From contig JAKACZ010000017.1 in assembly GCA_021820965.1 (NCBI GenBank), positions 1 through 64,000 of the forward strand: a DNA stretch of 64,000 bases. Reading direction: 5' to 3'. This stretch comes from Bacillota bacterium (lineage in GTDB: Bacteria; Bacillota; Sulfobacillia; Sulfobacillales; Sulfobacillaceae). Each line of letters starts with the position of its first letter. Position 1 is the first letter of the stretch. Shown in pieces: positions 10,969 through 24,517 of this stretch. The notes beneath the pieces were generated by a model that worked only from the letters and a program-made list of their open reading frames with translations, was not told the DNA's origin and searched no databases. The position numbers and the translations under genes are program-made.

Positions 10969-13900
10969 ATGCTAGACGTGAACAACTTCGATTCCATGCG
11001 GATTGCGCTCGCCTCACCCGAGCAGATTCGCGAATGGTCGAAAGGCGAGGTCAAAAAACCTGAGACCATCAACTACCGCACGTTGAAGCCGGAGCGGGAG
11101 GGGCTTTTCTGCGAGAAAATCTTTGGACCCACCAAAGACTGGGAATGCCACTGCGGAAAGTACAAGCGTGTCCGCTATAAGGGTGTGGTGTGTGACCGCT
11201 GCGGCGTGGAGGTGACGCGCTCCAAAGTGCGTCGTGAGCGCATGGGCCACATTGAACTGGCCGCGCCGGTTTCGCACATTTGGTACTTCAAGGGCATCCC
11301 CTCGCGAATGGGCTTAATTTTGGACATGTCGCCGCGTGCCTTGGAAAAGGTGCTGTACTTCGCCTCCTATGTCGTCATTGAACCCGGAACCACTCCGCTG
11401 ATGAAAAAGCAGCTGCTGGTGGAAACCGAATACCGGGAGTACCGCGAAAAGTACGGACAGCATTTTCGGGCGCTGATGGGCGCCGAGGCCATCAAAGAGC
11501 TCCTGTTGGAGCTGGATTTGGATCAGTTGGCCGAAGAGCTGCGCGAAGAATTGAATTCCTCTACCGGGCAGCGTCGGATTCGGGCCATTCGCCGGCTTGA
11601 GGTGGTCGAGGCCTTCCGTAATTCCGGCAACCGGCCGGAATGGATGATTATTGACGTGATCCCGGTAATCCCCCCGGATCTCCGGCCGATGGTTCAGCTG
11701 GATGGTGGCCGATTTGCCACCTCGGACCTGAATGACCTCTACCGACGGGTGATTAATCGAAACAATCGCTTAAAGCGGCTCTTGGATTTGGGCGCGCCGG
11801 ACATCATCGTCCGCAACGAAAAGCGTATGTTGCAAGAAGCGGTGGACGCCCTGATTGACAACGGTAGGCGCGGCCGTCCGGTTACGGGGCCGGGCAACCG
11901 TCCCTTAAAGTCGTTGTCTGACATGTTGAAGGGCAAACAGGGCCGGTTCCGCCAAAACCTATTGGGCAAGCGTGTTGACTACTCGGGGCGTTCGGTGATC
12001 GTGGTCGGCCCAAAACTTAAGATGCACCAGTGCGGGCTGCCCAAGGAGATGGCGCTTGAGCTGTTTAAGCCGTTTGTGATGAAGAAGCTGGTGAATGAAG
12101 GCTACGCGCACAACATTAAGTCTGCAAAGCGTATGGTTGAGCGGGTGCGCGATGAGGTATGGGATGTGCTGGAGGATGTTATTCGCGAGCATCCGGTGCT
12201 GCTGAACCGGGCTCCAACATTACACCGCCTCGGCATTCAGGCATTTGAGCCGGTGCTGGTGGAGGGTCGTGCCATCCAGATCCATCCGTTGGTGTGTACG
12301 GCGTACAACGCCGACTTTGATGGTGACCAAATGGCTGTGCACGTGCCGTTGTCGGCGGAGGCGCAGGCAGAAGCCCGGATCTTGATGCTGTCCTCGCAAA
12401 ACATTTTGAATCCCAAGGACGGCCGGCCGGTTGTGACGCCAACTCAGGACATGGTGCTGGGATCCTATTACTTGACCTTGCAACTTGATGGTGCCAAGGG
12501 TGAGGGGATGATTCTGGCCGACCTTAAGGAAGGTGAGATGGCGTACAGCCAGGGGGTGCTGGATCTGCATGCGCGCGTTACCATGCGTTATGACGGGGAG
12601 CGGCGCGAGTCCACTCTGGGACGTTTCTTATTCAACGATGCGCTGCCGAAGGAACTGCGCTTCATCGATAAGGTGGTGGACCGGAAGATTCTGGGGGTGC
12701 TGGTGGCGGATCTTTTCCGCCTGTTCGGCAACCAGACTACGGCCGAAGTGCTGGACCGGATCAAGAGTCTTGGATTCAGCTACGCCACCAGGGCGGGGAT
12801 TACCATCTCGGTAGCCGACATTAACATTCCCGCCCAGAAGAAGGCCATTTTGGCCGAGGCTGAGGGGGAAGTGACCCAGGTGGCGCGTCAGTACCGCCGC
12901 GGGCTCATCACCGCTGATGAGCGCTATGAACGGGTGATTGAGATTTGGACCCGCGCCAAAGAGCGCGTGACCGAGGCGCTGATGGAAAATATGGATGCCA
13001 CCAACTCGGTGTATATGATGGCCACATCGGGCGCCCGGGGTAACGTACAGCAGATTTCGCAACTGGCGGGGATGCGGGGACTGATGGCGGACCCGTCTGG
13101 TCGCATTATCGAGCTGCCTATCCGCGCCAACTTCCGCGAGGGACTGACGGTGTTGGAGTACTTCACCTCAACCCACGGTGCTCGGAAGGGATTAGCCGAT
13201 ACGGCGCTCCGCACCGCTGATTCGGGGTACCTAACCCGTCGGTTGGTCGATGTGGCGCAGGACGTGATTGTGCGCGAAGTGGACTGCGGCACCGCGGAAG
13301 GAACGCTGGTAAGCGAGATTCGCGACGGCGGCCAGATAATTGAAGGGTTTGAGGAGCGTCTCATTGGCCGGGTGGCGGCGGAGAATATTGTTCACCCCGG
13401 GACCCAGGACGTCATCGTTGAAGCCAACCATCTTATCGATGAAGACATCGCGCGCGAGATTGTCGCGGCGGGCATCGAGGAAGCGATGGTGCGCAGCGTT
13501 CTAACCTGCCAGTCGCGCTACGGAGTGTGTGTGGCGTGTTACGGTCGCAACCTGGCGACCGGCCGCATCGTCGAGGTGGGCGAGGCGGTCGGCATCATCG
13601 CCGCCCAGTCCATCGGAGAGCCGGGCACTCAGTTGACGATGCGGACGTTCCATATGGGTGGTGTGGCTGGCGACGACATCACCCAGGGTCTTCCCCGTGT
13701 GGAGGAGTTATTTGAAGCGCGCAAGCCCAAAGGCCAGGCCATTATCGCCGAAACCGCCGGGGTTGTGCATCTCGGTGAGAGTCGTGGACGCCGCGAAATT
13801 ACGGTGACATCCGAGACCGAAGCGGACAGCCACGTGTACGTGGTGCCGTTCGGCTCCCGGCTGAAGGTTCACGACGGCGACCGGGTGCGCGAAGGTCAGG

Positions 13901-14430
13901 AACTCACCGAGGGTTCGGTTAATCCGCATGACCTCTTGCGTGTGCTAGGACCCCGCGGCGTGCAGGAATATCTCTTGCATGAAGTGCAGCGAGTCTATCG
14001 GGTGCAGGGTGTCGACATCAATGACAAGCATATCGAGGTTATGGTGCGCCAGATGATGCGCAAGATCAAAGTGGAAGAGGCGGGCGACACCACCATGCTG
14101 CCCGGAGCATTGGTCGACCGGTTCGAATTTGAGGATGAGAATGCCGAGGTGCTGATGGAAGGCCGTTCGCCGGCCGTAGCCAAGCCAGTGGTCCTCGGGA
14201 TCACCAAGGCCTCCTTGGCGACCGACTCCTTTTTGTCGGCGGCCTCGTTCCAAGAGACCACCCGGGTTTTGACCGAAGCCTCCATCAAGGGCAAGAGGGA
14301 CCCGCTCTTAGGTCTTAAGGAAAATGTGATTATCGGCAAGCTGGTGCCGGCTGGCACTGGGATGTCGCGGTACCGCAACGCGGCGGTGATCGCCGAAGAG
14401 GAGACCACCGACGCCGAGCTGTATCAGTAG
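10969..14430 (+). CDS. rpoC: RNA polymerase beta' subunit
   Basis: The 1153-residue beta' subunit, containing the Mg2+-binding catalytic motif [12 protein letters not shown] (about residues 447-458). An N-terminal zinc site is formed by [21 protein letters not shown] second cysteine cluster lies in [13 protein letters not shown] in the C-terminal part. The length is close to Firmicutes homologues and shows no large insertion. It ends the rpoBC operon; a promoter for the next gene begins 45 bp after its stop. Confidence 0.99.
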   Translation: MLDVNNFDSMRIALASPEQIREWSKGEVKKPETINYRTLKPEREGLFCEKIFGPTKDWECHCGKYKRVRYKGVVCDRCGVEVTRSKVRRERMGHIELAAPVSHIWYFKGIPSRMGLILDMSPRALEKVLYFASYVVIEPGTTPLMKKQLLVETEYREYREKYGQHFRALMGAEAIKELLLELDLDQLAEELREELNSSTGQRRIRAIRRLEVVEAFRNSGNRPEWMIIDVIPVIPPDLRPMVQLDGGRFATSDLNDLYRRVINRNNRLKRLLDLGAPDIIVRNEKRMLQEAVDALIDNGRRGRPVTGPGNRPLKSLSDMLKGKQGRFRQNLLGKRVDYSGRSVIVVGPKLKMHQCGLPKEMALELFKPFVMKKLVNEGYAHNIKSAKRMVERVRDEVWDVLEDVIREHPVLLNRAPTLHRLGIQAFEPVLVEGRAIQIHPLVCTAYNADFDGDQMAVHVPLSAEAQAEARILMLSSQNILNPKDGRPVVTPTQDMVLGSYYLTLQLDGAKGEGMILADLKEGEMAYSQGVLDLHARVTMRYDGERRESTLGRFLFNDALPKELRFIDKVVDRKILGVLVADLFRLFGNQTTAEVLDRIKSLGFSYATRAGITISVADINIPAQKKAILAEAEGEVTQVARQYRRGLITADERYERVIEIWTRAKERVTEALMENMDATNSVYMMATSGARGNVQQISQLAGMRGLMADPSGRIIELPIRANFREGLTVLEYFTSTHGARKGLADTALRTADSGYLTRRLVDVAQDVIVREVDCGTAEGTLVSEIRDGGQIIEGFEERLIGRVAAENIVHPGTQDVIVEANHLIDEDIAREIVAAGIEEAMVRSVLTCQSRYGVCVACYGRNLATGRIVEVGEAVGIIAAQSIGEPGTQLTMRTFHMGGVAGDDITQGLPRVEELFEARKPKGQAIIAETAGVVHLGESRGRREITVTSETEADSHVYVVPFGSRLKVHDGDRVREGQELTEGSVNPHDLLRVLGPRGVQEYLLHEVQRVYRVQGVDINDKHIEVMVRQMMRKIKVEEAGDTTMLPGALVDRFEFEDENAEVLMEGRSPAVAKPVVLGITKASLATDSFLSAASFQETTRVLTEASIKGKRDPLLGLKENVIIGKLVPAGTGMSRYRNAAVIAEEETTDAELYQ

Positions 14431-14450
14431 CTGTCGCCATGGCCGGAGGG

Positions 14451-14503
14451 GGCGTGTCGCGCGAACGAATCGCGTTGACACGCCTCTATGGCGGTGATAA
14501 AAT
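14451..14503 (+). promoter_or_regulatory. Promoter of the L7Ae-rpsL operon overlapping a hairpin
   Basis: TTGACA (14475-14480), a 17-bp spacer and TAAAAT (14498-14503) form a near-consensus promoter. The -35 box lies inside the 3' arm of a hairpin (GGCGTGTC 14451-14458 with GACACGCC 14477-14484), which may also end or stabilise the rpoC transcript. Confidence 0.75.
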
Positions 14504-14544
14504 AGCGAAGTGTGTCTTAGCCAGAATGGCCGGGAGGAATAGCC

Positions 14545-14841
14545 GTGGATAGGGGGGCGCTCAAGAACTTCCGACAGCGTGTGGTCGGCCGGCGTGAAAC
14601 CGTGAAACATATTCAACGGGGCGATGCGTCGGTTGTTTATGTGGCCGGCGACGCCGATCCGGCGATTCGATCGGAAATCCAAAGCCTGTGCCGTACCTAT
14701 CAAATACCGATGGACTCGATTGATACGATGCGCGAGCTTGGCCAGCTGTGCGGCATAGAGGTCGGCGCTGCCTGCGCTGCGGTGATTGCTCAGGAGGCGG
14801 CGAGAAACCAGAAAGGGGGTCGAACGGGTGCCAACTATTAA
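14545..14841 (+). CDS. rplGB: L7Ae/L30e-family K-turn-binding protein
   Basis: A 98-residue protein of the L7Ae/L30e fold, the YbxF/RplGB position between rpoC and rpsL in Firmicutes. Motifs are [20 protein letters not shown] and [34 protein letters not shown]. Family members bind K-turn RNA; the cellular role of the bacterial forms is not settled. The start is GTG after CGGGAGG. The reading frame overlaps the start of rpsL by 14 bp, so the two are translationally coupled. Confidence 0.9.
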   Translation: MDRGALKNFRQRVVGRRETVKHIQRGDASVVYVAGDADPAIRSEIQSLCRTYQIPMDSIDTMRELGQLCGIEVGAACAAVIAQEAARNQKGGRTGANY

Positions 14842-15214
14842 CCAATTGATTCGCCATGGACGAAAGAAGACCAAGAAGAAGTCGGCGGCTCCGGCGCTGC
14901 AGCGTAATCCGCAAAAGCGCGGTGTGTGCATCAGCGTGAAGACCGTGACGCCGAAAAAACCGAATTCGGCCTTGCGTAAGGTGGCACGTGTGCGCCTGAC
15001 CAACGGCGAAGAAGTGACCGCTTATATTCCGGGTGTTGGTCACAATCTGCAGGAGCACAGCGTCGTGTTGGTACGCGGCGGGCGTGTTCGGGATTTGCCG
15101 GGTGTGCGCTATCATGTGATTCGCGGAACTTTGGACACGGGAGGCGTACAAAAGCGCGAGCAGGGACGGTCGAAGTACGGAGCCAAGAAGAATCAGGCCG
15201 GGGCCAAGAAGTAA
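14828..15214 (+). CDS. rpsL: 30S ribosomal protein S12
   Basis: A 128-residue decoding-centre protein. I place the start at GTG 14828 ([11 protein letters not shown]), preceded by AAAGGGGG; an upstream ATG in frame would add an unlikely 14-residue leader. [15 protein letters not shown] and the [12 protein letters not shown] block are standard, with the lysine of the streptomycin region present. First of the S12-S7-EF-G-EF-Tu (str) genes. Confidence 0.97.
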   Translation: MPTINQLIRHGRKKTKKKSAAPALQRNPQKRGVCISVKTVTPKKPNSALRKVARVRLTNGEEVTAYIPGVGHNLQEHSVVLVRGGRVRDLPGVRYHVIRGTLDTGGVQKREQGRSKYGAKKNQAGAKK

Positions 15215-15226
15215 AGGGGGAAAATC

Positions 15227-15697
15227 ATGCCAAGGCGTGGAACGGTTGTGGCGCGTGAGATCGAGTTGGACTCGGTCTACCACAGCCCCTTAGTCTCAAA
15301 GTTTATCAATAAAGTTATGATGAGCGGTAAGAAAAGCTTGGCCGAGCATATTGTCTACGGCGCCTTTGACATTATATCCGAAAAGACCGGAAAAGATGCG
15401 CTGGAGGTCTTTGAGACTGCCGTCAAAAATGCGACCCCGCTTCTTGAGGTGCGGCCTCGCCGTGTTGGCGGCGCGACGTACCAGGTGCCCATGGAGGTTC
15501 GGCCCGCCCGCCGCACATCTTTGGCCATCCGCTGGCTGGTGCAGTATGCCCGGCAGCGTGGTGAGCGTTCGATGCAGGAACGGCTGGCGACAGAGATTGC
15601 GGATGCCGCCCAGAATGCAGGAGGAGCCGTCAGAAAACGTGATGAAACGCATCGTATGGCTGAAGCAAACAAAGCTTTCGCGCATTACCGCTGGTAG
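15227..15697 (+). CDS. rpsG: 30S ribosomal protein S7
   Basis: A 156-residue primary 16S rRNA-binding protein that nucleates the small-subunit head. [34 protein letters not shown] and [15 protein letters not shown] are family signatures. The ATG follows AAAGGGGGAAAATC, 12 bp after rpsL. Confidence 0.98.
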   Translation: MPRRGTVVAREIELDSVYHSPLVSKFINKVMMSGKKSLAEHIVYGAFDIISEKTGKDALEVFETAVKNATPLLEVRPRRVGGATYQVPMEVRPARRTSLAIRWLVQYARQRGERSMQERLATEIADAAQNAGGAVRKRDETHRMAEANKAFAHYRW

Positions 15698-15714
15698 GAG
15701 GGAGTTCGCCGGTT

Positions 15715-17790
<2,076 letters not shown>

Positions 17791-17875
17791 GCAATTGGTG
17801 CGAGACGGCAAAGTTGCGCCTGCGGCCTGCACAAAAAGGCACTAAGCGTAGTAATCCGAGGAGGGTACCAATCCA

Positions 17876-19078
17876 ATGGCGAAGAAGAAGTACGAGCGCA
17901 CCAAGCCTCACGTAAACGTGGGGACTATCGGTCACGTTGACCACGGCAAGACCACGTTGACGGCGGCTATTACCCGCGTGTTGGCGACCAAGGGCGGAGC
18001 GGAATTCACCGCCTACGATCAGATTGACAAAGCGCCAGAAGAGCGCGAGCGCGGCATTACCATTGCCACCGCGCACGTGGAGTATGAGACCGACAAGCGG
18101 CACTACGCGCATGTCGACTGCCCTGGACACGCGGACTATGTTAAGAACATGATTACCGGTGCGGCGCAAATGGACGGAGCAATTTTGGTGGTTTCCGCGG
18201 CTGATGGTCCCATGCCCCAGACCCGTGAGCACATTTTGTTGGCCCGCCAGGTGGGGGTGCCCAACATTGTGGTGTTCCTGAACAAAGCCGACATGGTGGA
18301 CGACGCCGAGCTCATGGAACTGGTCGAGCTTGAAGTGCGCGACCTCTTGTCTAGCTACGAGTTCCCCGGCGATGAGATTCCGATTGTCGCAGGTTCGGCG
18401 TTAAAGGCCTTAGAGTGCGGCTGCGGCAAGCGAGAGTGCGAGTGGTGTGGCAAGATTTGGGAACTGATGGACGCTGTCGACGAGTATATCCCCACCCCCG
18501 AGCGTGACACCGACAGGCCGTTCTTAATGCCGGTTGAAGACACTCACTCCATCACCGGTCGTGGCACCGTCGTGACCGGCCGTGTCGAGCGTGGTCAAGT
18601 GAAGGTGGGCGACGAAATCGAGATTGTCGGGCTGACGGACAGTGCCAGGAAGTCTGTTGTCACCGGCGTTGAGATGTTCCGTAAGACGTTGGATGTGGCA
18701 GTAGCGGGCGACAACATTGGCTGCCTCTTGCGCGGCATTGAAAAGGACCAGGTCGAGCGTGGGCAGGTCCTGGCCAAGCCCGGCTCCATCAAGCCTCACA
18801 CCAAGTACAGCGCGGAGGTATACGTGCTGACGAAGGAAGAGGGCGGTCGCCACACGCCGTTTTTCAACGGTTACCGTCCGCAGTTTTACTTCCGGACCAC
18901 CGACGTAACCGGTGTCGTCAACCTGCCTGAAGGTGTGGAAATGGTGGTACCCGGCGACAACGTGCAGATGGAAGTGGAACTGATTTCGCCGATTGCCATG
19001 GAAGAGGGGCTTCGGTTCGCTATCCGTGAGGGCGGCCGGACTGTGGGCGCCGGCGTTGTGACGGCCATTAAGGCGTAA
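17876..19078 (+). CDS. tuf: Elongation factor Tu, with a four-cysteine insertion
   Basis: A 400-residue aminoacyl-tRNA carrier GTPase. [18 protein letters not shown] and NKAD are intact. After ALKALE the protein carries [14 protein letters not shown], with Cys181, Cys183, Cys188 and Cys191, where most EF-Tu proteins have the short GDxEWExK loop. The C-x-C-x4-C-x2-C spacing could bind a metal; that is inference. The ATG follows GAGGAGGGTACC. Only one tuf copy is visible. Confidence 0.98.
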   Translation: MAKKKYERTKPHVNVGTIGHVDHGKTTLTAAITRVLATKGGAEFTAYDQIDKAPEERERGITIATAHVEYETDKRHYAHVDCPGHADYVKNMITGAAQMDGAILVVSAADGPMPQTREHILLARQVGVPNIVVFLNKADMVDDAELMELVELEVRDLLSSYEFPGDEIPIVAGSALKALECGCGKRECEWCGKIWELMDAVDEYIPTPERDTDRPFLMPVEDTHSITGRGTVVTGRVERGQVKVGDEIEIVGLTDSARKSVVTGVEMFRKTLDVAVAGDNIGCLLRGIEKDQVERGQVLAKPGSIKPHTKYSAEVYVLTKEEGGRHTPFFNGYRPQFYFRTTDVTGVVNLPEGVEMVVPGDNVQMEVELISPIAMEEGLRFAIREGGRTVGAGVVTAIKA

Positions 19079-19100
19079 CCAAGGCAGGAGGAGAAATCAC

Positions 19101-19409
19101 GTGGCCCAGCAGAAGATACGCATTCGACTGAAGGCATATGATCACGAGGTGCTGGATCAATCTGCGGTACGGATCGTGGAGACGGCGCGGCGTAACGGTG
19201 CCGCCGTCTCCGGGCCGATCCCGCTGCCGACAGAAAAGACTATCTACACTATTTTGACCGCGCCCAATGGGGAAAAGGACATTCGTGAGCAGTTCGAGCG
19301 CCGGATCCATAAGCGGCTCATCGATATTATGGATCCAAGCCAGAAGACGGTGAACGCGCTGATGCGTCTGGATCTCCCCGCTGGAGTTGACATCGAGATC
19401 AAGCTGTAG
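19101..19409 (+). CDS. rpsJ: 30S ribosomal protein S10
   Basis: A 102-residue protein that begins the S10-spc-alpha cluster and also serves as NusE in antitermination. [18 protein letters not shown] and [15 protein letters not shown] are standard. The GTG start at 19101 follows CAGGAGGAG. The gap to tuf is only 22 bp, so transcription probably reads through from the str genes. Confidence 0.97.
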   Translation: MAQQKIRIRLKAYDHEVLDQSAVRIVETARRNGAAVSGPIPLPTEKTIYTILTAPNGEKDIREQFERRIHKRLIDIMDPSQKTVNALMRLDLPAGVDIEIKL

Positions 19410-19422
19410 GCAGGGGGACGTC

Positions 19423-20073
19423 ATGAAGGGAATTATGGGAGTAAAGCTGGGGATGACCCAGGTGTTTGACGAGGATGGCCGGGCGGTTCCGGTCACCGTC
19501 ATTCATGCTGAGCCGAACCAGGTCTTGCGCATTCGCACCCTGGAGCGGGACGGCTACGAAGCTGTGCAGCTTGGCGTCGGAGCCATAAAGGACCGCAAGG
19601 TTGCATACGCGAACCGCATTGACTATCAACGGCGCGGGTTAAATCCGGCCCGTTACGTGCGGGAGTTTCGCCTCGCGGGCGCTACCGAGCTGGAGCCCGG
19701 TCAGTATGTGAAGGTCGACCAGGTATTCCAGCCGGGTGATATCGTGGACGTCATCGGCACCAGCAAGGGCAAAGGTTTCGCCGGCGTGATTAAGCGCTGG
19801 GGATTTCACCGCGGACCTACCACCCACGGTTCAAAATATCACCGCCGGGTCGGTTCTTTAGGGTCGCGGACGTCGGGCGGCGGCGGGCGCGTGCACCCGG
19901 GCCGCAAGCTTCCGGGGCGCATGGGGCATCGCCGCGTCACCACGCTGCGACTGAAGGTTGTGCGGGTGGATGCCGACCGTAATCTTCTTTTGATTCGCGG
20001 GGCGGTCCCCGGCCCCAGGGGATCATTGGTGATGGTCCGGGATTCGGTGCGCAATCAGAAAGGAGCCGTCTAA
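19423..20073 (+). CDS. rplC: 50S ribosomal protein L3
   Basis: A 216-residue 23S rRNA-binding protein reaching the peptidyl transferase centre. I start it at ATG 19423 (MKGIMGVKLGMTQVF), which has AGGGGG upstream; the in-frame upstream ATG would overlap rpsJ. KGKGFAGVIKRWGFHRGPTTHGSK and the GRMGHRRVT loop are standard. The stop overlaps the rplD start (TAATG). Confidence 0.97.
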   Translation: MKGIMGVKLGMTQVFDEDGRAVPVTVIHAEPNQVLRIRTLERDGYEAVQLGVGAIKDRKVAYANRIDYQRRGLNPARYVREFRLAGATELEPGQYVKVDQVFQPGDIVDVIGTSKGKGFAGVIKRWGFHRGPTTHGSKYHRRVGSLGSRTSGGGGRVHPGRKLPGRMGHRRVTTLRLKVVRVDADRNLLLIRGAVPGPRGSLVMVRDSVRNQKGAV

Positions 20074-20699
20074 TGCCGACCGTAAACGTGTACAATTTGG
20101 CCGGCGAAGTTGTCGGTGAAGTGGAGCTCTCCGAGCGTGTGTTTGACGCGCCGGTAAATGTCGCGCTGCTGCACCAGGCGGTGGTGGTTCATCGGGCCAA
20201 CCAACGCGCTGGCCGAGCGGAGACCAAGACCCGCAGCCAAGTTCGCGGCGGCGGGAGAAAGCCGTGGCGCCAAAAGGGGACCGGCCGCGCCCGAGCCGGA
20301 ACCACCCGAGCGCCACATTGGCGGCACGGCGGCGTGGCGTTTGGCCCGCATGCCCGCGATTACAGCATGCGATTTCCGCGCAAGATGCGGCGGGCAGCGA
20401 TACACCAGGCTCTATCGGCCAAACTTCGCGATCAGGAGCTCATGGTGGTGGACCATCTCGATTTGCCCGAAGCCAAAACGCGGGTAATGCTAGAGGCCCT
20501 GGACCGCTTGCATCTAGGGCGCAATGTGCTGTTTATCACGGCCCAGCCCAAGGACACCTTGAAACTGTCCGTGCGAAACTTGAAGGATGTGCACGCCACC
20601 ACGGCCGGTAGTTTGAACGCGTACAACCTTTTGAAGTATCATCGTTTGGTGCTGGACCGCGAAGCGGTTGCCGCGGTGGAAGGAGTGTTGAACGCATGA
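20073..20699 (+). CDS. rplD: 50S ribosomal protein L4
   Basis: A 208-residue protein lining the exit tunnel. The basic tunnel loop [27 protein letters not shown] is intact. It overlaps rplC by one base and rplW by four (ATGA), typical of tight ribosomal protein operons. Confidence 0.97.
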   Translation: MPTVNVYNLAGEVVGEVELSERVFDAPVNVALLHQAVVVHRANQRAGRAETKTRSQVRGGGRKPWRQKGTGRARAGTTRAPHWRHGGVAFGPHARDYSMRFPRKMRRAAIHQALSAKLRDQELMVVDHLDLPEAKTRVMLEALDRLHLGRNVLFITAQPKDTLKLSVRNLKDVHATTAGSLNAYNLLKYHRLVLDREAVAAVEGVLNA

Positions 20700-20980
20700 G
20701 TCCATATGACATTCTTAAGCGCCCGATTATCACCGAAGCCAGTACCGATGCCATGAAGTTCAACAAATATACCTTTGAAGTGGACGCCCGGGCCAACAAA
20801 GTAGAGATTCGTCGGGCCGTCGAAGAAATCTTCCACGTTAAGGTGACCAAGGTTAACACCATGTGGGTTCCGGGCAAGACCAAGCGCCGCGGTTATGCCG
20901 TGGGGCGCACCCCGGACCGCAAAAAGGCCATCGTCACGCTGGCTGTGGGCGACTCTATTGAGCTGATTGAAGGAGTCTAG
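20696..20980 (+). CDS. rplW: 50S ribosomal protein L23
   Basis: A 94-residue protein at the tunnel exit that docks trigger factor and [38 protein letters not shown] and [18 protein letters not shown] are family hallmarks. Translation is coupled to rplD by an ATGA overlap. Confidence 0.97.
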   Translation: MSPYDILKRPIITEASTDAMKFNKYTFEVDARANKVEIRRAVEEIFHVKVTKVNTMWVPGKTKRRGYAVGRTPDRKKAIVTLAVGDSIELIEGV

Positions 20981-21000
20981 ACGACGGAGGAGGAACGACT

Positions 21001-21828
21001 ATGCCAGTACGCAAGATGAAACCGACCTCCCCCGGAGTTCGGCAGATGACAGTCTCGACGTTTAGCGAGATTACCAAGACGCAGCCCGAAAAGTCGCTAA
21101 CCCAGGGTATGCACCGAAAAGCTGGTCGTAATCATTATGGGCGCATCACGGTGCGCCATCGCGGCGGGGGCACCAAGCGCCTGTATCGCATCATCGACTT
21201 TAAGCGAAAAAAGTTGGGCGTACCGGCGACAGTCATCGCGATCGAGTACGATCCGTTCCGGACGGCGCGGATCGCGCTGCTTGAATATGAAGACGGTGAA
21301 AAATCTTATATTTTGGCGCCGTCGGGTCTCAAGCTGGGCGACAAAGTGCAGGCCGGGCCGGGCGCCGACATTAAGCCCGGCAATGCCTTGGCATTGTCGG
21401 ACATCCCGGTGGGTACCGTGGTGCATGCGGTTGAGATGCACCCCGGGCGGGGTGCCCAGTTGGCGCGATCTGCCGGCACTTCCGCGCAGCTGGCCGCCCG
21501 CGAAGGACGCTATGCGCTTTTGAGACTGCCATCGGGCGAGCTTAGACGGGTTCCGGTGACGTGTATGGCCACGGTGGGTCAGGTTGGCAATGTAGAGCAT
21601 GAGAACATCACTATCGGCAAGGCGGGCCGCAGTCGCTGGGCCGGGCGCCGTCCATCTGTGCGCGGTGTGGTCATGAACCCGGTCGACCACCCGCACGGTG
21701 GCGGTGAAGGCAAGGCTCCGATTGGGCGTAAGCATCCCGTCACCCCGTGGGGCAAGCCGGCATTGGGAAAGAAGACGCGGAAAAAGCGGAAGGCCTCGGA
21801 TCGGCTGATCGTCCGACGGCGGAAGTAG
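21001..21828 (+). CDS. rplB: 50S ribosomal protein L2
   Basis: A 275-residue core 23S rRNA protein needed for peptidyl transferase assembly. [21 protein letters not shown] and the C-terminal [17 protein letters not shown] block with its conserved histidine are present. The ATG follows GGAGGAGGAACGACT. Confidence 0.98.
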   Translation: MPVRKMKPTSPGVRQMTVSTFSEITKTQPEKSLTQGMHRKAGRNHYGRITVRHRGGGTKRLYRIIDFKRKKLGVPATVIAIEYDPFRTARIALLEYEDGEKSYILAPSGLKLGDKVQAGPGADIKPGNALALSDIPVGTVVHAVEMHPGRGAQLARSAGTSAQLAAREGRYALLRLPSGELRRVPVTCMATVGQVGNVEHENITIGKAGRSRWAGRRPSVRGVVMNPVDHPHGGGEGKAPIGRKHPVTPWGKPALGKKTRKKRKASDRLIVRRRK

Positions 21829-21838
21829 GAGGCGAAGC

Positions 21839-22123
21839 ATGGGCCGTTCAGTCAAAAAGGGACCTTATGTCGAGGGCAGCCTCTTGAAGAAGATTGAGGC
21901 ACAAAACGCGCGCAACGAGAAGCGGGTTATCAAGACCTGGTCTCGGGCCTCGACGATTGTTCCCGATATGGTCGGGCACACCATTGCCGTGCATGACGGG
22001 CGGCGGCACGTGCCCATCTACATTAGCGAAGAAATGGTCGGTCACAAGCTGGGCGAGTTCGCACCCACCCGAACGTTCAAGGGTCATGCGGACAAATCCG
22101 AGCGGTCGACCGGGATGCGATAG
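21839..22123 (+). CDS. rpsS: 30S ribosomal protein S19
   Basis: A 94-residue head protein. [19 protein letters not shown], the [15 protein letters not shown] block and [12 protein letters not shown] are canonical. It starts 11 bp after rplB with AGGAGG upstream. Confidence 0.98.
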   Translation: MGRSVKKGPYVEGSLLKKIEAQNARNEKRVIKTWSRASTIVPDMVGHTIAVHDGRRHVPIYISEEMVGHKLGEFAPTRTFKGHADKSERSTGMR

Positions 22124-22135
22124 GGGGGCGAGGAC

Positions 22136-22489
22136 ATGGAGGAAACAGCCGAAGCGCGTGCACGTGTGCGGCATGTGCGCATCGCTCCGCGCAAGGTCCG
22201 TATTGTGGTCAACTTGGTGCGGGGAAAGAATCTCCGCGATGCTGAGGCCATCTTGCGGCATACCCCCAAGCGGGCGTCCAAAGTGGTCTCCAAGCTCATT
22301 CAAAGTGCGGCCGCGAATGCTGAAAACAATCATGACTTGGACCGGCGCGATTTGTTTGTGGCGGAGATTTGGGTCGACGGGGGGCCGATTTTAAAGCGGA
22401 TTCACCCCAGAAGCCGCGGTCAGGCCTTTTCCATTTTCAAGCGCACCAGTCATATATCCGTGGTACTTAGGCCGCGGCACGGGGGTTAG
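22136..22489 (+). CDS. rplV: 50S ribosomal protein L22
   Basis: A 117-residue exit-tunnel protein. [20 protein letters not shown] and the tunnel hairpin followed by [17 protein letters not shown] are standard. It sits between rpsS and rpsC with short spacers. Confidence 0.97.
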   Translation: MEETAEARARVRHVRIAPRKVRIVVNLVRGKNLRDAEAILRHTPKRASKVVSKLIQSAAANAENNHDLDRRDLFVAEIWVDGGPILKRIHPRSRGQAFSIFKRTSHISVVLRPRHGG

Positions 22490-22500
22490 GGGGGAAAGCA

Positions 22501-23175
22501 TTGGGTCAAAAAATACATCCCAAGGGGCTTCGGCTGGGCATCGTGAAGAGCTGGGATTCTCGCTGGTATGGCACCGAGAAGACGACCCCGGACCTCTTGG
22601 GTGAGGATTACCAGATTCGACGGTACGTGAAAAAGCGTCATTACAACGCCGGGATTTCCCGGGTGGAGATTGAGCGTGGTGCGGCCAACAAACTCAAGAT
22701 TACGGTCCATACCGGAAAGCCGGGTATGGTCATCGGAAAGGGTGGTGTTGGCGTCGAGCAGTTGAAAAAAGACCTGGAAGCGCTATCCAAGAAACAGGTC
22801 AATTTGAATATTGTCGAGGTCAAAGCGCCGGAGACAGACGCCCAGTTGGTGGCCGAGTCGGTCGCGGCCCAGCTGGAAAAGCGCATCGCCTTTAAGCGGG
22901 CGATGAAGCAGGCTGTCGGCCGGGCCATGCGGCAAAACGCCAAGGGCATCAAAATTATGGTCTCAGGTCGCCTCGGCGGTGCCGAAATTGCTCGTCGCGA
23001 ATGGACCTGGGAAGGCTCCATTCCCTTGCACACGCTTAGGGCCGACATTGATTACGGATTTGCCGAAGCACACACTACCTACGGCATTATTGGCGTCAAG
23101 GTGTGGGTCTATAAGGGTCAGGTGCTGCCCGGCAACAAGCGGCGCCCGGCCGCGGGCTCGGAAGGGGGACGTTAA
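22501..23175 (+). CDS. rpsC: 30S ribosomal protein S3
   Basis: A 224-residue mRNA-entry-site protein with a KH domain ([23 protein letters not shown]) and the C-terminal [31 protein letters not shown] block. The start is TTG ([12 protein letters not shown]) preceded by GGGGGGAAA. The stop lies one base before the rplP GTG. Confidence 0.97.
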   Translation: MGQKIHPKGLRLGIVKSWDSRWYGTEKTTPDLLGEDYQIRRYVKKRHYNAGISRVEIERGAANKLKITVHTGKPGMVIGKGGVGVEQLKKDLEALSKKQVNLNIVEVKAPETDAQLVAESVAAQLEKRIAFKRAMKQAVGRAMRQNAKGIKIMVSGRLGGAEIARREWTWEGSIPLHTLRADIDYGFAEAHTTYGIIGVKVWVYKGQVLPGNKRRPAAGSEGGR

Positions 23176-23176
23176 G

Positions 23177-23611
23177 GTGTTGCAGCCGAAACGCACCAAA
23201 TACCGCAAGATGCACCGCGGGCGAATGAAGGGCCGATCTCATCGCGGCAATCGGCTTGCCTTTGGGGATTACGGGCTTCAGGCTTTGGAGCCCGCCTGGA
23301 TTACCGACCGGCAGATTGAGGCGGCGCGTGTGGCGCTGACACGTTACATTCGTCGCGGCGGCCAGGTGTGGATCACTATTTTCCCGGATAAGCCGGTCAC
23401 CAAGAAACCCGCCGAAACCAGGCAGGGATCCGGGAAAGGAAATGTGGAGTATTGGGTAGCGGTAGTCAAACCCGACCGGATTATGTTTGAGCTGTCCGGC
23501 GTGCCGGAAGAGGTAGCGCGCGAGGCCATGCGACTAGCGCAGCACAAGCTTCCCATCAAGACCCGGTTTGTGAAGCGGGAACAGTCAGGGGAGAATGCCC
23601 ATGAAGCCTAA
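23177..23611 (+). CDS. rplP: 50S ribosomal protein L16
   Basis: A 144-residue protein contacting the A-site tRNA elbow. I start it at GTG 23177, giving [19 protein letters not shown], which matches the family N-terminus; longer in-frame extensions overlap rpsC and lack support. The Shine-Dalgarno GAAGGGGGA lies inside the rpsC end. It overlaps rpmC. Confidence 0.96.
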   Translation: MLQPKRTKYRKMHRGRMKGRSHRGNRLAFGDYGLQALEPAWITDRQIEAARVALTRYIRRGGQVWITIFPDKPVTKKPAETRQGSGKGNVEYWVAVVKPDRIMFELSGVPEEVAREAMRLAQHKLPIKTRFVKREQSGENAHEA

Positions 23612-23804
23612 GGAATTGAGGGAGATGAGCCAGGATGAACTCTCGGCGCAACTGAAGTCTCTCAAAGAGCAGCTGTTCCGACTGCGGTTTCAGCTGGCGA
23701 CGGCCCAATTGGACAATCCCATGCGTATCCGTCAAGTCCGTAAAGATATCGCGCGGGTGCATACCATTCTCCGGGAGCGCGAGCTCCACGAGAACGCGAG
23801 ATAG
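23601..23804 (+). CDS. rpmC: 50S ribosomal protein L29
   Basis: A 67-residue coiled-coil protein near the tunnel exit ([46 protein letters not shown]). ATG 23601 is chosen over ATG 23595 because it is properly spaced from CAGGGGAG. It overlaps rplP by 11 bp. Confidence 0.95.
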   Translation: MKPKELREMSQDELSAQLKSLKEQLFRLRFQLATAQLDNPMRIRQVRKDIARVHTILRERELHENAR

Positions 23805-23815
23805 GGGGGAGCGAC

Positions 23816-24079
23816 ATGGCAGAAGCGCAGGGGAAGCGCAAGGTTCGGGAAGGCGTGGTCGTCAGCGACAAGATGAACAAAACGGTGGTGGTGGCCGTCG
23901 AGTCGCTGGTCACGCATCCGATCTACGGACGGCGCATGCGTCGGACTAAGCGTTACAAGGCCCACGATGAGGACAACCGCTGCCGCACCGGGGATCGGGT
24001 ACGCATCGAAGAGACCCGACCGCTGTCCAAAGAGAAGAACTGGCGGGTTGTGGCAATTTTGGGCCATCAGCAAGACTAG
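23816..24079 (+). CDS. rpsQ: 30S ribosomal protein S17
   Basis: An 87-residue primary 16S rRNA-binding protein. [36 protein letters not shown] and [21 protein letters not shown] are canonical. The ATG follows AGGGGGGAGCGAC. Confidence 0.97.
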   Translation: MAEAQGKRKVREGVVVSDKMNKTVVVAVESLVTHPIYGRRMRRTKRYKAHDEDNRCRTGDRVRIEETRPLSKEKNWRVVAILGHQQD

Positions 24080-24108
24080 CACTATCACTCACGAGAGGAG
24101 GGTGGCCG

Positions 24109-24480
24109 ATGATCCAGCCACAAACGCGGCTGGCTGTCGCCGACAACACCGGTGCCAAGGAGCTCATGTGCATTCGGGTGCTCGGAGGTTCCTACCGGAA
24201 ATACGGCAATATTGGCGATGTCATCGTGGCCTCCGTCAAGTCGGCTTCGCCCGGAGGCGTGGTTAAAAAGGGCGACGTGGTCAAGGCGGTCATTGTGCGA
24301 ACCAGGACCGGGTGCCGCCGCAACGACGGGTCCCACATAAAATTTGACGAGAATGCGGCCGTGATTCTGCGCGGCGAGGAAAAGGAACCCCGGGGCACGC
24401 GTATTTTCGGACCGGTAGCCCGTGAGCTGAGAGAACGGGACTATATGAAAATCATTTCACTGGCGCCGGAGGTTCTCTAG
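24109..24480 (+). CDS. rplN: 50S ribosomal protein L14
   Basis: A 123-residue interface protein. [36 protein letters not shown] and [14 protein letters not shown] are standard. The ATG follows GAGAGGAGGGTGGCCG. Confidence 0.97.
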   Translation: MIQPQTRLAVADNTGAKELMCIRVLGGSYRKYGNIGDVIVASVKSASPGGVVKKGDVVKAVIVRTRTGCRRNDGSHIKFDENAAVILRGEEKEPRGTRIFGPVARELRERDYMKIISLAPEVL

Positions 24481-24517
24481 GCGGTTGGGCACGGCAGTGA
24501 GGGAAGGGGGTGCAGCG

